From CBDCVN01 sp965223585 (lineage in GTDB: Bacteria; Deinococcota; Deinococci; Deinococcales; Trueperaceae), in NCBI GenBank assembly GCA_965223585.1, contig CBDCWW010000004.1:124001-188000 (forward strand): a stretch of DNA of 64,000 bases, given 5' to 3'. Under the pieces are notes generated by a model. It was given only the letters and a program-made list of their open reading frames with translations. It was not told where the DNA came from and did no database searches. Of the stretch, positions 26,122 to 34,640 are shown piece after piece (the first letter of the stretch is position 1; every line of letters begins with the position of its first letter). The translations under genes were made by a program, and so were the position numbers.

Positions 26122-26860
26122 ATTGCCTTGCTCTAGTAAGTCTTACTAACCATACCTATCTCAATTTCACAAGTCTTATTTATATTTTTGTCTAATCTCT
26201 TCTAAACGTTTTTGATCTTATTCATTAAGTTTTATAGTGTCAGCAATTTGTTTTTCAAACTTTTCAAGTGCCATTTGTTGGTAGTCCTAAAGTATGGTAA
26301 TGCTAATTTTCCTTTCAAGCAAGCATTCCCATTATAATTATAGATGAAGTATATAGTGGCTTCAAAGGGGTTTCCTATAGTTCTTTCTGATCAATGTAGT
26401 CTTTTTATAAGATTCCCATCTGATACTTCAATGTAACCATGACTGTACCCTAGGTAAAATTACCGTGTCCAATAAGCGAAAAGTGACATCAAATAGGGCA
26501 TCACTACATGTATAGGACTACTGGACTACCAAAAAATTTATCAAGAAACCGTAGAAGGATCTTCAAGTGCTGTACAATTATAGTCCAAACAAAATCACTA
26601 ACACTATTAGCTGTGCAGCTTTCTGTAAGGAATTAAAGAAGGGTAGATTTATCATTAACCTTTAGATGTTGGTTTAGGGGTAGCTCGAGCAAACCAAAGT
26701 AAAAACAGTATGGTAAACATTCAACAATACTATAGAGGCAAGCAACCACGCTCAACAATTAACTAAGCAATTTGAGAACCTGAACTTCTTTGTAAAACCA
26801 AACACCTACAGATGAAGAAATTATGCTCGAGTTTAGTCATTTAGATTTTGGAGCAGCGTA
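26122..26860. other. intergenic, decayed
   Basis: No intact gene. A short frame near 26560-26660 (NKITNTISCAAFCKELKKGR) may be a gene tail. Several CTCGAG sites lie here. Confidence 0.4.
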
Positions 26861-27004
26861 ATGCTGTTTCTACATTTCCTTATAACCATTGTTGCAATTG
26901 TAGGACTAATCAAATTATGCTTGGCTCTTTTTGGCAAGAAGAATTACCTTACACTCGAGCATATCTATAAATTGTCAAAAACATTGTTTAAAAGGAATAA
27001 ATAG
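26861..27004 (+). CDS. small membrane protein, 47 aa
   Basis: ATG at 26861 follows GGAG with about 7 bases spacing. The product MLFLHFLITIVAIVGLIKLC continues LALFGKKNYLTLEHIYKLSK and ends with a basic tail, giving one transmembrane helix and a positively charged cytoplasmic end. The good ribosome site and balanced composition support a real gene. Function is unknown. Confidence 0.5.
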   Translation: MLFLHFLITIVAIVGLIKLCLALFGKKNYLTLEHIYKLSKTLFKRNK

Positions 27005-27292
27005 AGTGGACAAAAATGTCCACCACTTTTAGAGAGGGCTAGTAGGTTACTCGAGTTGAACTTACCAAACTCTTACAGGATAACAGGATAAAAGTCAGTT
27101 GACCTATTGGCTTCTAAAATCTTATTCTTTAAGTTAGAGCGCTATAGGAGGTAATTGTATACCTTATCAGGTTAATGATTAGTGGTGAGGGTAAAAAAGG
27201 GGGTAATTATAGTGGTTACTATAAGGAATTAGGTATTAACCCAACTTAGCAAATCTAAAAACCAAGAAAGAAAAATTGCTGGAATAGGGAGT
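27005..27292. other. intergenic
   Basis: No supported gene; one CTCGAG near 27052. Confidence 0.35.
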
Positions 27293-27447
27293 TTTCTTCA
27301 AGGGACATAAAGAACTCTCTAATAATGCTAAGGATGAGAGCCATGATGAAGAGTGTCATGGAATTACTAGAAGAATGAAACAAAAAGGTATGACAGTAGA
27401 ATTAATTATTGAGCTAAATAGTTTAAGTGTTAAGTAAATTGAGACAC
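27293..27447 (+). pseudogene. Rpn-family C-terminal remnant
   Basis: The frame RRMKQKGMTVELIIELNSLS, then VK, a stop, and IETL copies the tail pattern of Rpn proteins (compare IDLIATATGLSVEEIKKL at 23942). The in-frame stop falls at a usually acidic position. No nuclease part remains upstream. Confidence 0.45.
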
Positions 27448-27538
27448 TTTGAGCTATTATCTTGATACGCTTGCCATCAGATAATCTTAGTGCTATTATG
27501 CTAATGCATCTAGCATTGCCCCCCTTTTACCCCCTTTA

Positions 27539-27558
27539 GCGCCCGATTAGTCGGGCGC
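27539..27558. terminator. GC-rich hairpin terminator
   Basis: GCGCCCGA and TCGGGCGC form a perfect 8-bp stem around TTAG, followed by ATTCTTAATT. It is by far the most GC-rich hairpin in the area. Confidence 0.6.
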
Positions 27559-27581
27559 ATTCTTAATTAAGAGTGTTGACA

Positions 27582-27760
27582 TTTAGGCTCATTATGGATT
27601 CCAAGGGCTTAGATTATAGGAATATGCAATTTAATCTATCTCAGACACCATTTTCTCCATAATAATTTCTAACCTAATTTTATCAATGTTTTTGCCTCAT
27701 AGGACACAGTTATCGCCAATATTTAAGAATGCAGGCTCTTGGAATCCATCAAGAGCCAAA
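27582..27760. repeat. MITE-like element with about 30-bp imperfect inverted ends
   Basis: TTTAGGCTCATTATGGATTC at the left end and its near-inverse at the right share an exact 12-bp core (ATGGATTCCAAG). The 179-bp unit contains no gene. No clear target duplication was seen. Confidence 0.5.
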
Positions 27761-27839
27761 AATTATAGAGTTACGCTTAACCTAGTAACTGGATAAACCT
27801 GAGTATTTGCTTAGGTTTAAGCAGCTCGAGCAACAATAA

Positions 27840-27873
27840 AACAGAGACAACTAAAATAGTAATTGTCTCTGTT
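27840..27873 (-). terminator. terminator of the lectin gene
   Basis: AACAGAGACAA is inverted with a 12-nt loop; on the minus strand TTTTATTG follows the stem. It is 79 bp after the stop of the lectin gene. Confidence 0.65.
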
Positions 27874-27951
27874 GCGCCTTAAGTTTAAGGACTTATTTGT
27901 TCTGTGTTTCTAATGTAGTAAAGATTCTATGTTTCTTAAAGAATGAAGGGA

Positions 27952-28578
27952 TTAATAGCTCCAGTTAGGTATTGCTTGTGTATAAGAGTTCTGGACAGTA
28001 TATAGTTCTTGCCTAGGATCAGAACCAGCATTGTACATAACTTTTTTAATCCAAAGGTCAAGCTGGATGTGAACATCACGTGATGAGTCGTATAAATAAA
28101 CAGACCATTCGTCTCTATTTAGTTCTTCAAACTGAAATCTGTTCGCTTCTTCAACACCATCTTCAGACCATGTTTTCATACCAGTTTGTCTAAATGAACC
28201 TAAAGTTTCTCCATTAAAGCTTTTGAATACAACTAACCTCGCATTATAGCCATTGATTGATACTGGTGGGTAAGGGTTATCATATACAGTAACTTCACAA
28301 ACAGACATACTACCCCACACAGTTGTCCACCATTGTCCTGTCCATTTTGAGCTTCCGTCTTTGCTTTGCTCTGCTGCAACTATAGGACACCTTGCTTCAG
28401 CATGGGATTGATTCCATATAGCTCCCGCCTCAATTGCTTTTTTAGTGATGCTTATTTCATTTGAGGTACGTACTCCTTGTGCTATACCGATTTGAGTAAA
28501 ACCAACTACTAGTACTGTAAGAACTAAGCTCTTTATAGCTGCTGTAAAAACTTCTTTATTTATTTTGATATTTTTCAT
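27952..28578 (-). CDS. secreted MVL-type mannan-binding lectin domain protein
   Basis: This 208-residue protein has a signal peptide nearly identical to that at 18293 (MKNIKINKEVFTAAIKSLVL, then VVGFTQIGIAQ). Residues about 50-100 read AIWNQSHAEARCPIVAAEQS and KWTGQWWTTVWGSMSVCEV, the pattern of MVL, the mannan-binding lectin family first described in Microcystis viridis (IWN..A...CP....W.GQW.T...G.MSVC). Two conserved cysteines are present. The remaining 100 residues (LVVFKSFNGETLGSF, SVYLYDSSRDVHIQLDLWI) are not recognised. It probably binds glycans outside the cell. Confidence 0.75.
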   Translation of the reverse strand: MKNIKINKEVFTAAIKSLVLTVLVVGFTQIGIAQGVRTSNEISITKKAIEAGAIWNQSHAEARCPIVAAEQSKDGSSKWTGQWWTTVWGSMSVCEVTVYDNPYPPVSINGYNARLVVFKSFNGETLGSFRQTGMKTWSEDGVEEANRFQFEELNRDEWSVYLYDSSRDVHIQLDLWIKKVMYNAGSDPRQELYTVQNSYTQAIPNWSY

Positions 28579-28674
28579 AGTGTTAACCTTTCTTTTAATC
28601 GTTTTCTGTTTAATTTAAACTGCAAGGTTTGGATTGTGGCAGCTTTTTATTTGCTGCCTCCTTGCGCTTTAGAA

Positions 28675-28718
28675 AGTATGTCTTTGTTAGGGTAACGCAC
28701 CAGTAACACTAACCCTAA
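28675..28718 (-). promoter_or_regulatory. shared upstream element, copy 2
   Basis: On the minus strand it reads GTTAGTGTTACTGGTGCGTT then ACCCTAACAAAGACATACT, matching the element at 18386-18428 in sequence and in distance to the start codon. GTTA units stand 11 bp apart, one helical turn, as in SARP-type direct-repeat operators. Confidence 0.6.
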
Positions 28719-28850
28719 GTATTGTTTGGCACAGTTTTAATCCAATAAGTGTTGATGATGATCGTCACACCATTAATCTAAACCCCATTCACTAAAATTT
28801 TACATGAATGTTTACCACACCCCTATTAGGGATTGTAAAAGAACTATGTA
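28719..28850. other. intergenic
   Basis: No feature recognised. Confidence 0.3.
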
Positions 28851-29084
28851 CTAAAGTTGCTCGATTTCCTCAACACTCAACCCCGTAGCATTAGCAATTA
28901 CTTGAAGGTCTATTCCTTCTTGTTTAAGATTCTTGGCTACTTCCTGTGCTTTCTCTTTTGCTCCTTCACCCCTAACTTTTTGAAGATAAGGTGTGTTCAG
29001 CAGTAAATCGTCTTTCTCTAAATGATTTTCTATCATATTCATCAACCTCTTATCTGGGATTAACTCTACCAAGGATGTTAGTAG

Positions 29085-29711
29085 TCATTATCATTGGTGG
29101 AAACCACTACCTCTGGTAGTGGTCTAGTAAAAAGTTCTACTAGTTAAGCAATGATGTATTTCCCTAGAAGGTTAAAGAAAGGGAAATACATGCCAAAGAA
29201 TAGCAGATACAAAAAGTTGTCACACTCAATATACAGTTGTGAGTATCACGTTGTTTTTTGTCCAAAGTATCGTTTTAGAGTGCTGAAGGATAAAGTAGAG
29301 GAATCCTTGAAGCAGATAATATACAAGTTGTGTAGAGAAAAAGATAGAGTAGAGGTGTTAGAACTGAACATAAGAAAGGATCATGTACACATGCTGGTAT
29401 CAATACCACCAAAGTATTCAGTATCAGAGATAATGGGTTTTATCAAGGGAAAGTCAGCGATAAATATGCTAAAGATATATGGAAGGAAGTTAAGAGGATA
29501 TCCGCAAAAGAGCTTATGGAGTCGAGGATATTGTGTAAGTACAGTAGGATTAGATGAACAAAAGATAAGGAAGTATATACGTTGGCAAGAGCAGAAGGAA
29601 AGAGCATTAGAGGCACAACAGAGTAGCCTATTTGAGTAGTATCGGGCACTAGCGTCCGATACCCCTTCTAGGGGTTAACAAAACAAGCCACCACCTCTGG
29701 TGGTGGTACTT
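29085..29711 (+). mobile_element. IS200/IS605-family element (tnpA only)
   Basis: The 627-bp unit carries one tnpA gene and an end hairpin on each side: CCACTACC/GGTAGTGG at 29104-29122 and CCACCACC/GGTGGTGG at 29688-29706. There is no target duplication, as expected for single-strand Y1 transposition. Ends are set by restoring the interrupted Rpn frame. Confidence 0.8.
29190..29639 (+). CDS. tnpA: IS200-type Y1 transposase TnpA
   Basis: This 149-residue REP/HUH transposase has the HUH pair in RKDHVHMLVSIPP and the catalytic tyrosine helix in EQKIRKYIRWQEQ. SIYSCEYHVVFCPKYRFRVL is the standard family start. I prefer ATG at 29190, preceded by GGGAAATAC, over upstream in-frame starts because it begins at the conserved region. 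Confidence 0.95.
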   Translation: MPKNSRYKKLSHSIYSCEYHVVFCPKYRFRVLKDKVEESLKQIIYKLCREKDRVEVLELNIRKDHVHMLVSIPPKYSVSEIMGFIKGKSAINMLKIYGRKLRGYPQKSLWSRGYCVSTVGLDEQKIRKYIRWQEQKERALEAQQSSLFE

Positions 29712-30307
29712 TGACTTCTTAAATCTTTCATCACTGACTTTGGACTTGATTTGTTCTACCGCTGCCAGATGTTCTTTCTCTGGTTCTTCTAAGCTGGTTA
29801 AACCTATCAAAGGTAACAAGGCAACTTTACCCATGTTGAGCAGTTCTTTAGCTCAGATCTCCTATAGTCGGATTACTCGATATTGCCATGTGATGGTGTT
29901 TAACTGGTGCTTTCCTGTGTCTTCTTTGCCTTTATCACCGATGTAGAGAACCACACTGTGAAGCTCTTGTTTGAATTTTATAGCTATTCTCGCCATGTAG
30001 TCTAACATCCGCCACTTCATCTTTTCTGTATTGCTACTAGCCTCGTGTTCAAGATGGAGCATGACTTCTTTTCCGTTGGCAAGGACTACCTTAAAGATTT
30101 GGTCGGAGCGGACAGCGCTAGCCCGTAGTTCGATGTTTTCTTCATGAGCAACACTTTGGATTGGTTGATCCAGTAGCCAAGCTGCTACATCTTCTATAAT
30201 GGCTAGGAATAGGTCTTTGAGCGGACTGTCTGTTGAAGGCACAGGATATTGTAACAGTAGTTAAAGTAGATAAGTCCTGTATGAGATTTAATTATGAGTT
30301 AGTTTGA

Positions 30308-30619
30308 TTAATCTGGGTTCTTTGCTTTTATATAATGTTCAGCTGCCTCACTAAAGAACTGTGAAATGCTGTAATTACCACCTTTCATTAGATGCTGGAT
30401 AGTAGCTTGATTTACGTATTCTCGAACATTTAGGGCTAGTGCAGTTGGTACGGTAATTGAAAAGCGGAGGTTTTGTTTTACCTTTTCTTTTTTAGGATTT
30501 GTACCTGCCGTTTCTGGTTTTTGTTTCTCGATTTTAGGAATTGTTTCTTTAGGTTCTTCTACAGCTGAACCTTCTAAGAATTGTTGTAGTAGTTGTTTAT
30601 TGTCTATAGGGGTTGCCAT
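30308..30619 (-). CDS. ribbon-helix-helix-like partition partner
   Basis: This 103-residue protein overlaps the end of the ParA-like gene by 23 bp, so the two are probably translationally coupled. The N-terminal half is a charged linker; the C-terminal half LRFSITVPTALALNVREYVN followed by SISQFFSEAAEHYI fits a ribbon-helix-helix fold. Such small DNA-binding proteins serve as ParB-type centromere-binding partners on plasmids. Confidence 0.6.
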   Translation of the reverse strand: MATPIDNKQLLQQFLEGSAVEEPKETIPKIEKQKPETAGTNPKKEKVKQNLRFSITVPTALALNVREYVNQATIQHLMKGGNYSISQFFSEAAEHYIKAKNPD

Positions 30620-31301
30620 ATCTCTCTTTCACTTCTTGCCACAGAGTGTTCATGTTTTTCATTAGAGCTTCTTCTTCACTGCTGGGGTTTTTACTCATTC
30701 CTGCCAGAAAACCTTGGCTGTATAATTTGTTGAGAGTTTTGTGGTGTTCAAACTGAGTACTCAAAATATCGTCACGGTAAAAGAGTAAGGCTTTGGCTAG
30801 TTTGTCTGGATCACGATTTTGGCCTTGGGCTTCCCCTACCCTGACATGACTCAACATGCCGAGAGCTTTTTGGAAACGGGAAAGCTGACGTAATTTGTTA
30901 ATTCCTAATCGGTAGCCTTTTTCATCAAAAGTAATGAATGTTAGGATCAAGCCTTCGGATATTTCCATCATTTGAGCAATTTCGGTTTTACTTGGTGCAC
31001 CACCAAAATCCACTACTATCACGTCATAGTCTTGTGAGTTTCCGTTAAGAGATTGTTTGATATCTACTGGCATCTTTATTTCAAGTTCTAAGTTGTCATA
31101 CCATTGACTGAGAGTGTGCTCTTTTCCTTCCCGAGTTTCGTCTCGGTCCACTCCAAGTACTCGTAGTTTGGGGTTACTAGCCCAACCTTGGTAATTTTCT
31201 CCATCTCTAGCTGCTGCAGCTAAAAACTCTCGAGCAAATGAGCTTTTCCCTTGGGATGTTTCTGGAGAGTATAGAATGATGGTGAATTTGTCTTGGGTCA
31301 T
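30597..31301 (-). CDS. ParA-like partition ATPase
   Basis: This 234-residue protein has a deviant Walker A (YSPETSQGKSSFARE) lacking the usual KGG signature lysine position, a Walker B-like YDVIVVDFGG, and GVDRDETREG near residue 50, matching the ParA/MinD layout. An EGLILTFITFDEKGYRLGIN segment fits the later core strand. With the downstream small DNA-binding protein it forms a parAB-like operon, the best plasmid marker in the window. Confidence 0.72.
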   Translation of the reverse strand: MTQDKFTIILYSPETSQGKSSFAREFLAAAARDGENYQGWASNPKLRVLGVDRDETREGKEHTLSQWYDNLELEIKMPVDIKQSLNGNSQDYDVIVVDFGGAPSKTEIAQMMEISEGLILTFITFDEKGYRLGINKLRQLSRFQKALGMLSHVRVGEAQGQNRDPDKLAKALLFYRDDILSTQFEHHKTLNKLYSQGFLAGMSKNPSSEEEALMKNMNTLWQEVKERYGNPYRQ

Positions 31302-31561
31302 AATTGACCTCCTTTGAGGATTACGATATTATTTACGTTAATCCTTTTATCATTTAATAACTATCACTTTAATCAGAGAGTTAGATCGTATGATTTACCA
31401 CAAAAATTCTCTTTTATACAAATCATACTAAATTATGATCTGATTTCCTGTTATCGCATAGAATTATTTATTATTGGCACTAATTTTTAGAATATTGATT
31501 GAAATACTTTCACAAGCTTATATTCCACAGTGTCCAGTGCTAGTGAGTGTCTAACCAAGAT
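31302..31561. promoter_or_regulatory. par operon upstream region with inverted repeat
   Basis: GTATGATTT at 31388-31396 is exactly inverted at 31420-31428 around a 23-bp AT-rich spacer. It lies 87 bp upstream of the ParA-like start and could be the centromere or operator. Confidence 0.45.
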
Positions 31562-32119
31562 CAAAAGTCTAGTTGGGATGGATGCCATCACGAAGTTTGC
31601 GCAAAAAAAAGGTGAAGGTATCTTTTTATTTCTTCTCAGATTTGATTTGTGGCCTTCTTGTGGTTTTGTTACGTAATTTAGTTATTTTGTTTGATCTTAG
31701 AGGGTTTATGACTATCTTGATGGTTTGTTCTTTGATGTTGGTTGATGCTCGATGCTCGAGTATCTTATCGTTAGTAGAAACTACCTTTTACTTTTTAGGT
31801 TCTTTTTGGATTGTTTTTGATGCTTTTTAGAGATTTCAATTTTGGTTTTGTTTTTTGGTTTAAAAGTACAAACATCTTAGGTTATTGGCGGAATTTCTTA
31901 AAAGTGGTTATGAGTACATTTTACTGTGGGTTTGTTGTGATTCTACAGCGTTGTGGTAGGGGTTACACTTTGTAACTCTACTTGTTTTGCGAAGGACTAA
32001 CAAAGCTATATTTTTCATTTGGGTGACAACTGTTATGCTTGATTACATTCTGGTTTTTTATAAATCTATTGCTAATGTTTTTTAGCCTTTCTAGGACATA
32101 GACATGTTCAGCACAGGAT
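31562..32119. other. AT-rich intergenic region
   Basis: A hydrophobic 85-codon plus frame (31573-31830) looks like an AT-composition artefact. A small palindrome GTTACA/TGTAAC sits at 31962-31976. No supported gene. Confidence 0.4.
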
Positions 32120-32254
32120 TGTTACATTTCGCCCTTTCCTGCCAAAATCTTAATAAAAGTTTGTTTTTGCTTTGACCTATTCTGTTACATTTCGCAAAGG
32201 GATTTTGAAAAACCTTAATAAAAGTCCGATTTTGCTTTGACCTGTTCTGTTACA
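32120..32254 (+). repeat. tandem repeats, period about 63-65 bp
   Basis: TGTTACATTTCGC occurs at 32120 and 32183, with a partial TGTTACAAAT at 32248. Between them, CTTAATAAAAGT and TTTTGCTTTGACCT recur at matching offsets. Two full units and a partial third end about 130 bp from the Tn5053-like left end. Confidence 0.65.
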
Positions 32255-32449
32255 AATCTGCGACATCATCAGACATAGCATTAAGCTTGAATCAAAGCCA
32301 ATTATTTGTTTTTCTGACAGGAGTCACACAAAATTTAGTAAAATGTATAATTTTACGCCTCTCTACTCTTTGTAGGACATGGATGTCACTTTGTTTGATA
32401 AATGGGCCAGTTTTTTGCGCGATAAATGGGCCTATCGAAAACTGCCATA

Positions 32450-33028
32450 CTATGTGCCTATGGAAACACCTCTACTTCTAAGGTATCTATAAAGGGTAGG
32501 TTTGGAAATATTAAGATGATCGCATATTTCAGTGATCGAGCTGTTCTTTTCTTTGTAAAGACTTTCTGCTAATCTTGCTTTATCTTTTGCCTGTTTTGAA
32601 AGACCCTTTGGTCGTCCACCTTTTCGACCCCTTAATCTAGCTGCTTCCAGTCCTGCCTTTGTTCTCTGGCTAATGATGTCTTTCTCAAACTCTGCCAGAG
32701 CTGCGAACAAATGAAAGGTGAGTTTTCCTGTTGGTGTAGTCGTATCAACATTATCTTGTAGGCTTTTGAAGTCTACACCTAACTCCTGAAATGTAAAGAC
32801 TAGGGCAATTAAATCATGAAGACTTCTTCCTAAACGATCCAGCTTCCAGACAACAACAGTATCGCCTTCCCGAAGCTGGCTAATCATATTTTTGAGTTCG
32901 GTGCGCTCTACCCTTGCCCCATCAATATGTTCACTGTAAATCCGTTTGCAGCCCTCTTTTTTGAGAGCCTTTATTTGAAGATCAAGAAGTTGATCTTTAG
33001 TACTTACTCGTGCGTATCCAATTTTCAT
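32450..33028 (-). CDS. serine resolvase of the Tn5053-like transposon
   Basis: This 192-residue protein begins MKIGYARVSTKDQLLDLQIK with the catalytic serine in RVST. It has WKLDRLGRSLHDLI and the E-helix LAEFEKDIISQRTKAGLEAA. An HTH follows (SSITEICDHLNISKPTLYRYL). It is divergent from tniA; the 140-bp gap probably contains its res site. It would resolve cointegrates from replicative transposition. Confidence 0.93.
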   Translation of the reverse strand: MKIGYARVSTKDQLLDLQIKALKKEGCKRIYSEHIDGARVERTELKNMISQLREGDTVVVWKLDRLGRSLHDLIALVFTFQELGVDFKSLQDNVDTTTPTGKLTFHLFAALAEFEKDIISQRTKAGLEAARLRGRKGGRPKGLSKQAKDKARLAESLYKEKNSSITEICDHLNISKPTLYRYLRSRGVSIGT

Positions 33029-33180
33029 ACTAAAAGTTAAATTAAAGGATGCTGTTATACTTTTATGTAACTTTGATTATTATAACCACTTCATATAACC
33101 GAACCCAAAGGGTTTTTAAAGTTGTAGGACGGGATTATTATTAGTTAAATAAAACGATCATTTTTTGTTACTTGACACTT

Positions 33181-34629
33181 ATGAGTAAACAGCAAACAGA
33201 ATCAGCACTTGAAAGATACAAAATCATTCTCCCTTATCTAGAAGGAAGAGTATCCCTTTTTGAAATTGCGAAACATCGTAATCTAGGCTTAAGCACTTTG
33301 AAAAGATGGGCTAAAGTCTATCGTGATAAAGGTTTAGCTGGATTAGATAGAAAACCACGTTCTGATAAAGATGCAAGGCACTCTTTAACCAAAGAACTGG
33401 AAGAGCTAATAGAAGCTCTGGTCTTAAGAAGAACCCCAATAACTCTTGCCTCCATTCATCGAAAGATCACTGAAATTGCTGAAAAGAAAAAACTTAAAGC
33501 ACCATCGTACTATGTGGTCCGTGATGTGGTAAAAAACATTGATCCAGCCCTAATTAAATTGGCACAGGAAGGCACCAAAGCATACGATCAAACACACGAA
33601 CTGGTATTTCGCAGAGAAGCTAGTGTGCCTAATGAACTTTGGCAAGCTGACCATACACTTTTAGATATCCTTCTGGTTGATGAAAAAGGTCAGTTGAGAA
33701 GACCTTGGTTAACCACAATCATAGATGACTACAGTAGAGCCATTTGCGGATACTATCTATCTTTTGAAACTCCTTGTGCCATTAATATAGCCTTGTCTTT
33801 GAAGCAGGCAATTTGGAGGAAAAGCAGCCCTAAGTGGCAGGTATGTGGCATTCCCAGCATACTCTATTCTGACAACGGCAAGGATTTTAAGTCCAAACAC
33901 ATTGAGCAGGTTGCTGCTGATCTAAAAATCCAGCTTAAGCATTCAACTCCAGATAAACCCCGAGGAAAAGGACGTATAGAAAGATTTTTTCAGACAGTTG
34001 ACCAGTTATTACTAATGAATCTTCAAGGGTATTCACCACCTAATGCACCTAGTTCAGTAGGAACACTATCCCTAGAAGAATTCACATCCCTGTTTGAGAA
34101 ATTCATTGTAGAGGAATACCATCAAAGGACACACAGTGGCATTGGCATGACTCCCTTGGAAAGGTGGACTGGTAATGGTTTTCTTCCACAGCTACCTGAA
34201 TCCCTAGAGCAACTAGACGTGCTCTTGCTCACGGTTGCTCGTTCCAGAAAGGTTCACCGTGATGGTATCCATTTTCAGAATTTTCTGTATATTGAGCCAA
34301 CACTAGCAGCTTATGTAGGTGAGGAAGTTACTATTCGCTATGACCCTAGAGACATAGCTGAGATCAGAATTTATTATAAAAGCTCATTTTTATGTCGTGC
34401 TGTATGTCAAGAACTTGCTGGTCAAACTATCACTTTAAAAGAGATTATTAAAGCCAGACAGAGGCGTAAACGTGAACTCAGAGAAACTATAGAGAAAAGA
34501 AAGTCTTTATTAGACACAATATTAGAAGTTCCCCGAGAAAGAACCAACCAAGCTGGCCAACCAAAAAGTGAAAGTGAAAATAAAACCCAGCCCCCAAGGC
34601 ACAACCTTAAACTCTATGAAAATGATTGA
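33181..34629 (+). CDS. tniA: TniA-type DDE transposase
   Basis: An N-terminal HTH pair (FEIAKHRNLGLSTLKRWAKV) is followed by an integrase core with acidic residues in ELWQADHTLLDI, LYSDNGKDF and GKGRIERFFQ, then a Mu-transposase C-terminal beta-barrel region (FLYIEPTLAAYVGEEVTIRY). About 480 residues is normal for TniA/TnsB-like enzymes. Its stop overlaps the tniB start region. I use ATG at 33181; a TTG lies nine bases upstream. Confidence 0.93.
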   Translation: MSKQQTESALERYKIILPYLEGRVSLFEIAKHRNLGLSTLKRWAKVYRDKGLAGLDRKPRSDKDARHSLTKELEELIEALVLRRTPITLASIHRKITEIAEKKKLKAPSYYVVRDVVKNIDPALIKLAQEGTKAYDQTHELVFRREASVPNELWQADHTLLDILLVDEKGQLRRPWLTTIIDDYSRAICGYYLSFETPCAINIALSLKQAIWRKSSPKWQVCGIPSILYSDNGKDFKSKHIEQVAADLKIQLKHSTPDKPRGKGRIERFFQTVDQLLLMNLQGYSPPNAPSSVGTLSLEEFTSLFEKFIVEEYHQRTHSGIGMTPLERWTGNGFLPQLPESLEQLDVLLLTVARSRKVHRDGIHFQNFLYIEPTLAAYVGEEVTIRYDPRDIAEIRIYYKSSFLCRAVCQELAGQTITLKEIIKARQRRKRELRETIEKRKSLLDTILEVPRERTNQAGQPKSESENKTQPPRHNLKLYEND

Positions 34630-34640
34630 GACATGTGGCA

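Larger units (their letters stand above)
28851..30242 (-). pseudogene. Rpn-family gene broken by an IS200-like insertion and two nonsense codons
   Basis: The N-terminal part (30242-29712) reads MPSTDSPLKDLFLAIIEDVA, then MLHLEHEASSNTEKMKWRML and WQYRVIRL, meets TAG and soon after TGA in frame, and continues KELLNMGKVALLPLIGLTSL to DERFKKS. The C-terminal part (29084-28851) resumes LLTSLVELIPDKRLMN and ends NATGLSVEEIEQL. Removing 29085-29711 joins AAG TCA to CTA CTA in frame. The two premature stops show it was dead independently of the insertion, though the order is unknown. Confidence 0.75.

Noticed and set aside
31573..31830. Hydrophobic 85-codon plus-strand frame upstream of the par operon
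   Set aside because: Very AT-rich, F/L/V-rich composition without ribosome site or family pattern; looks like an open frame by composition.
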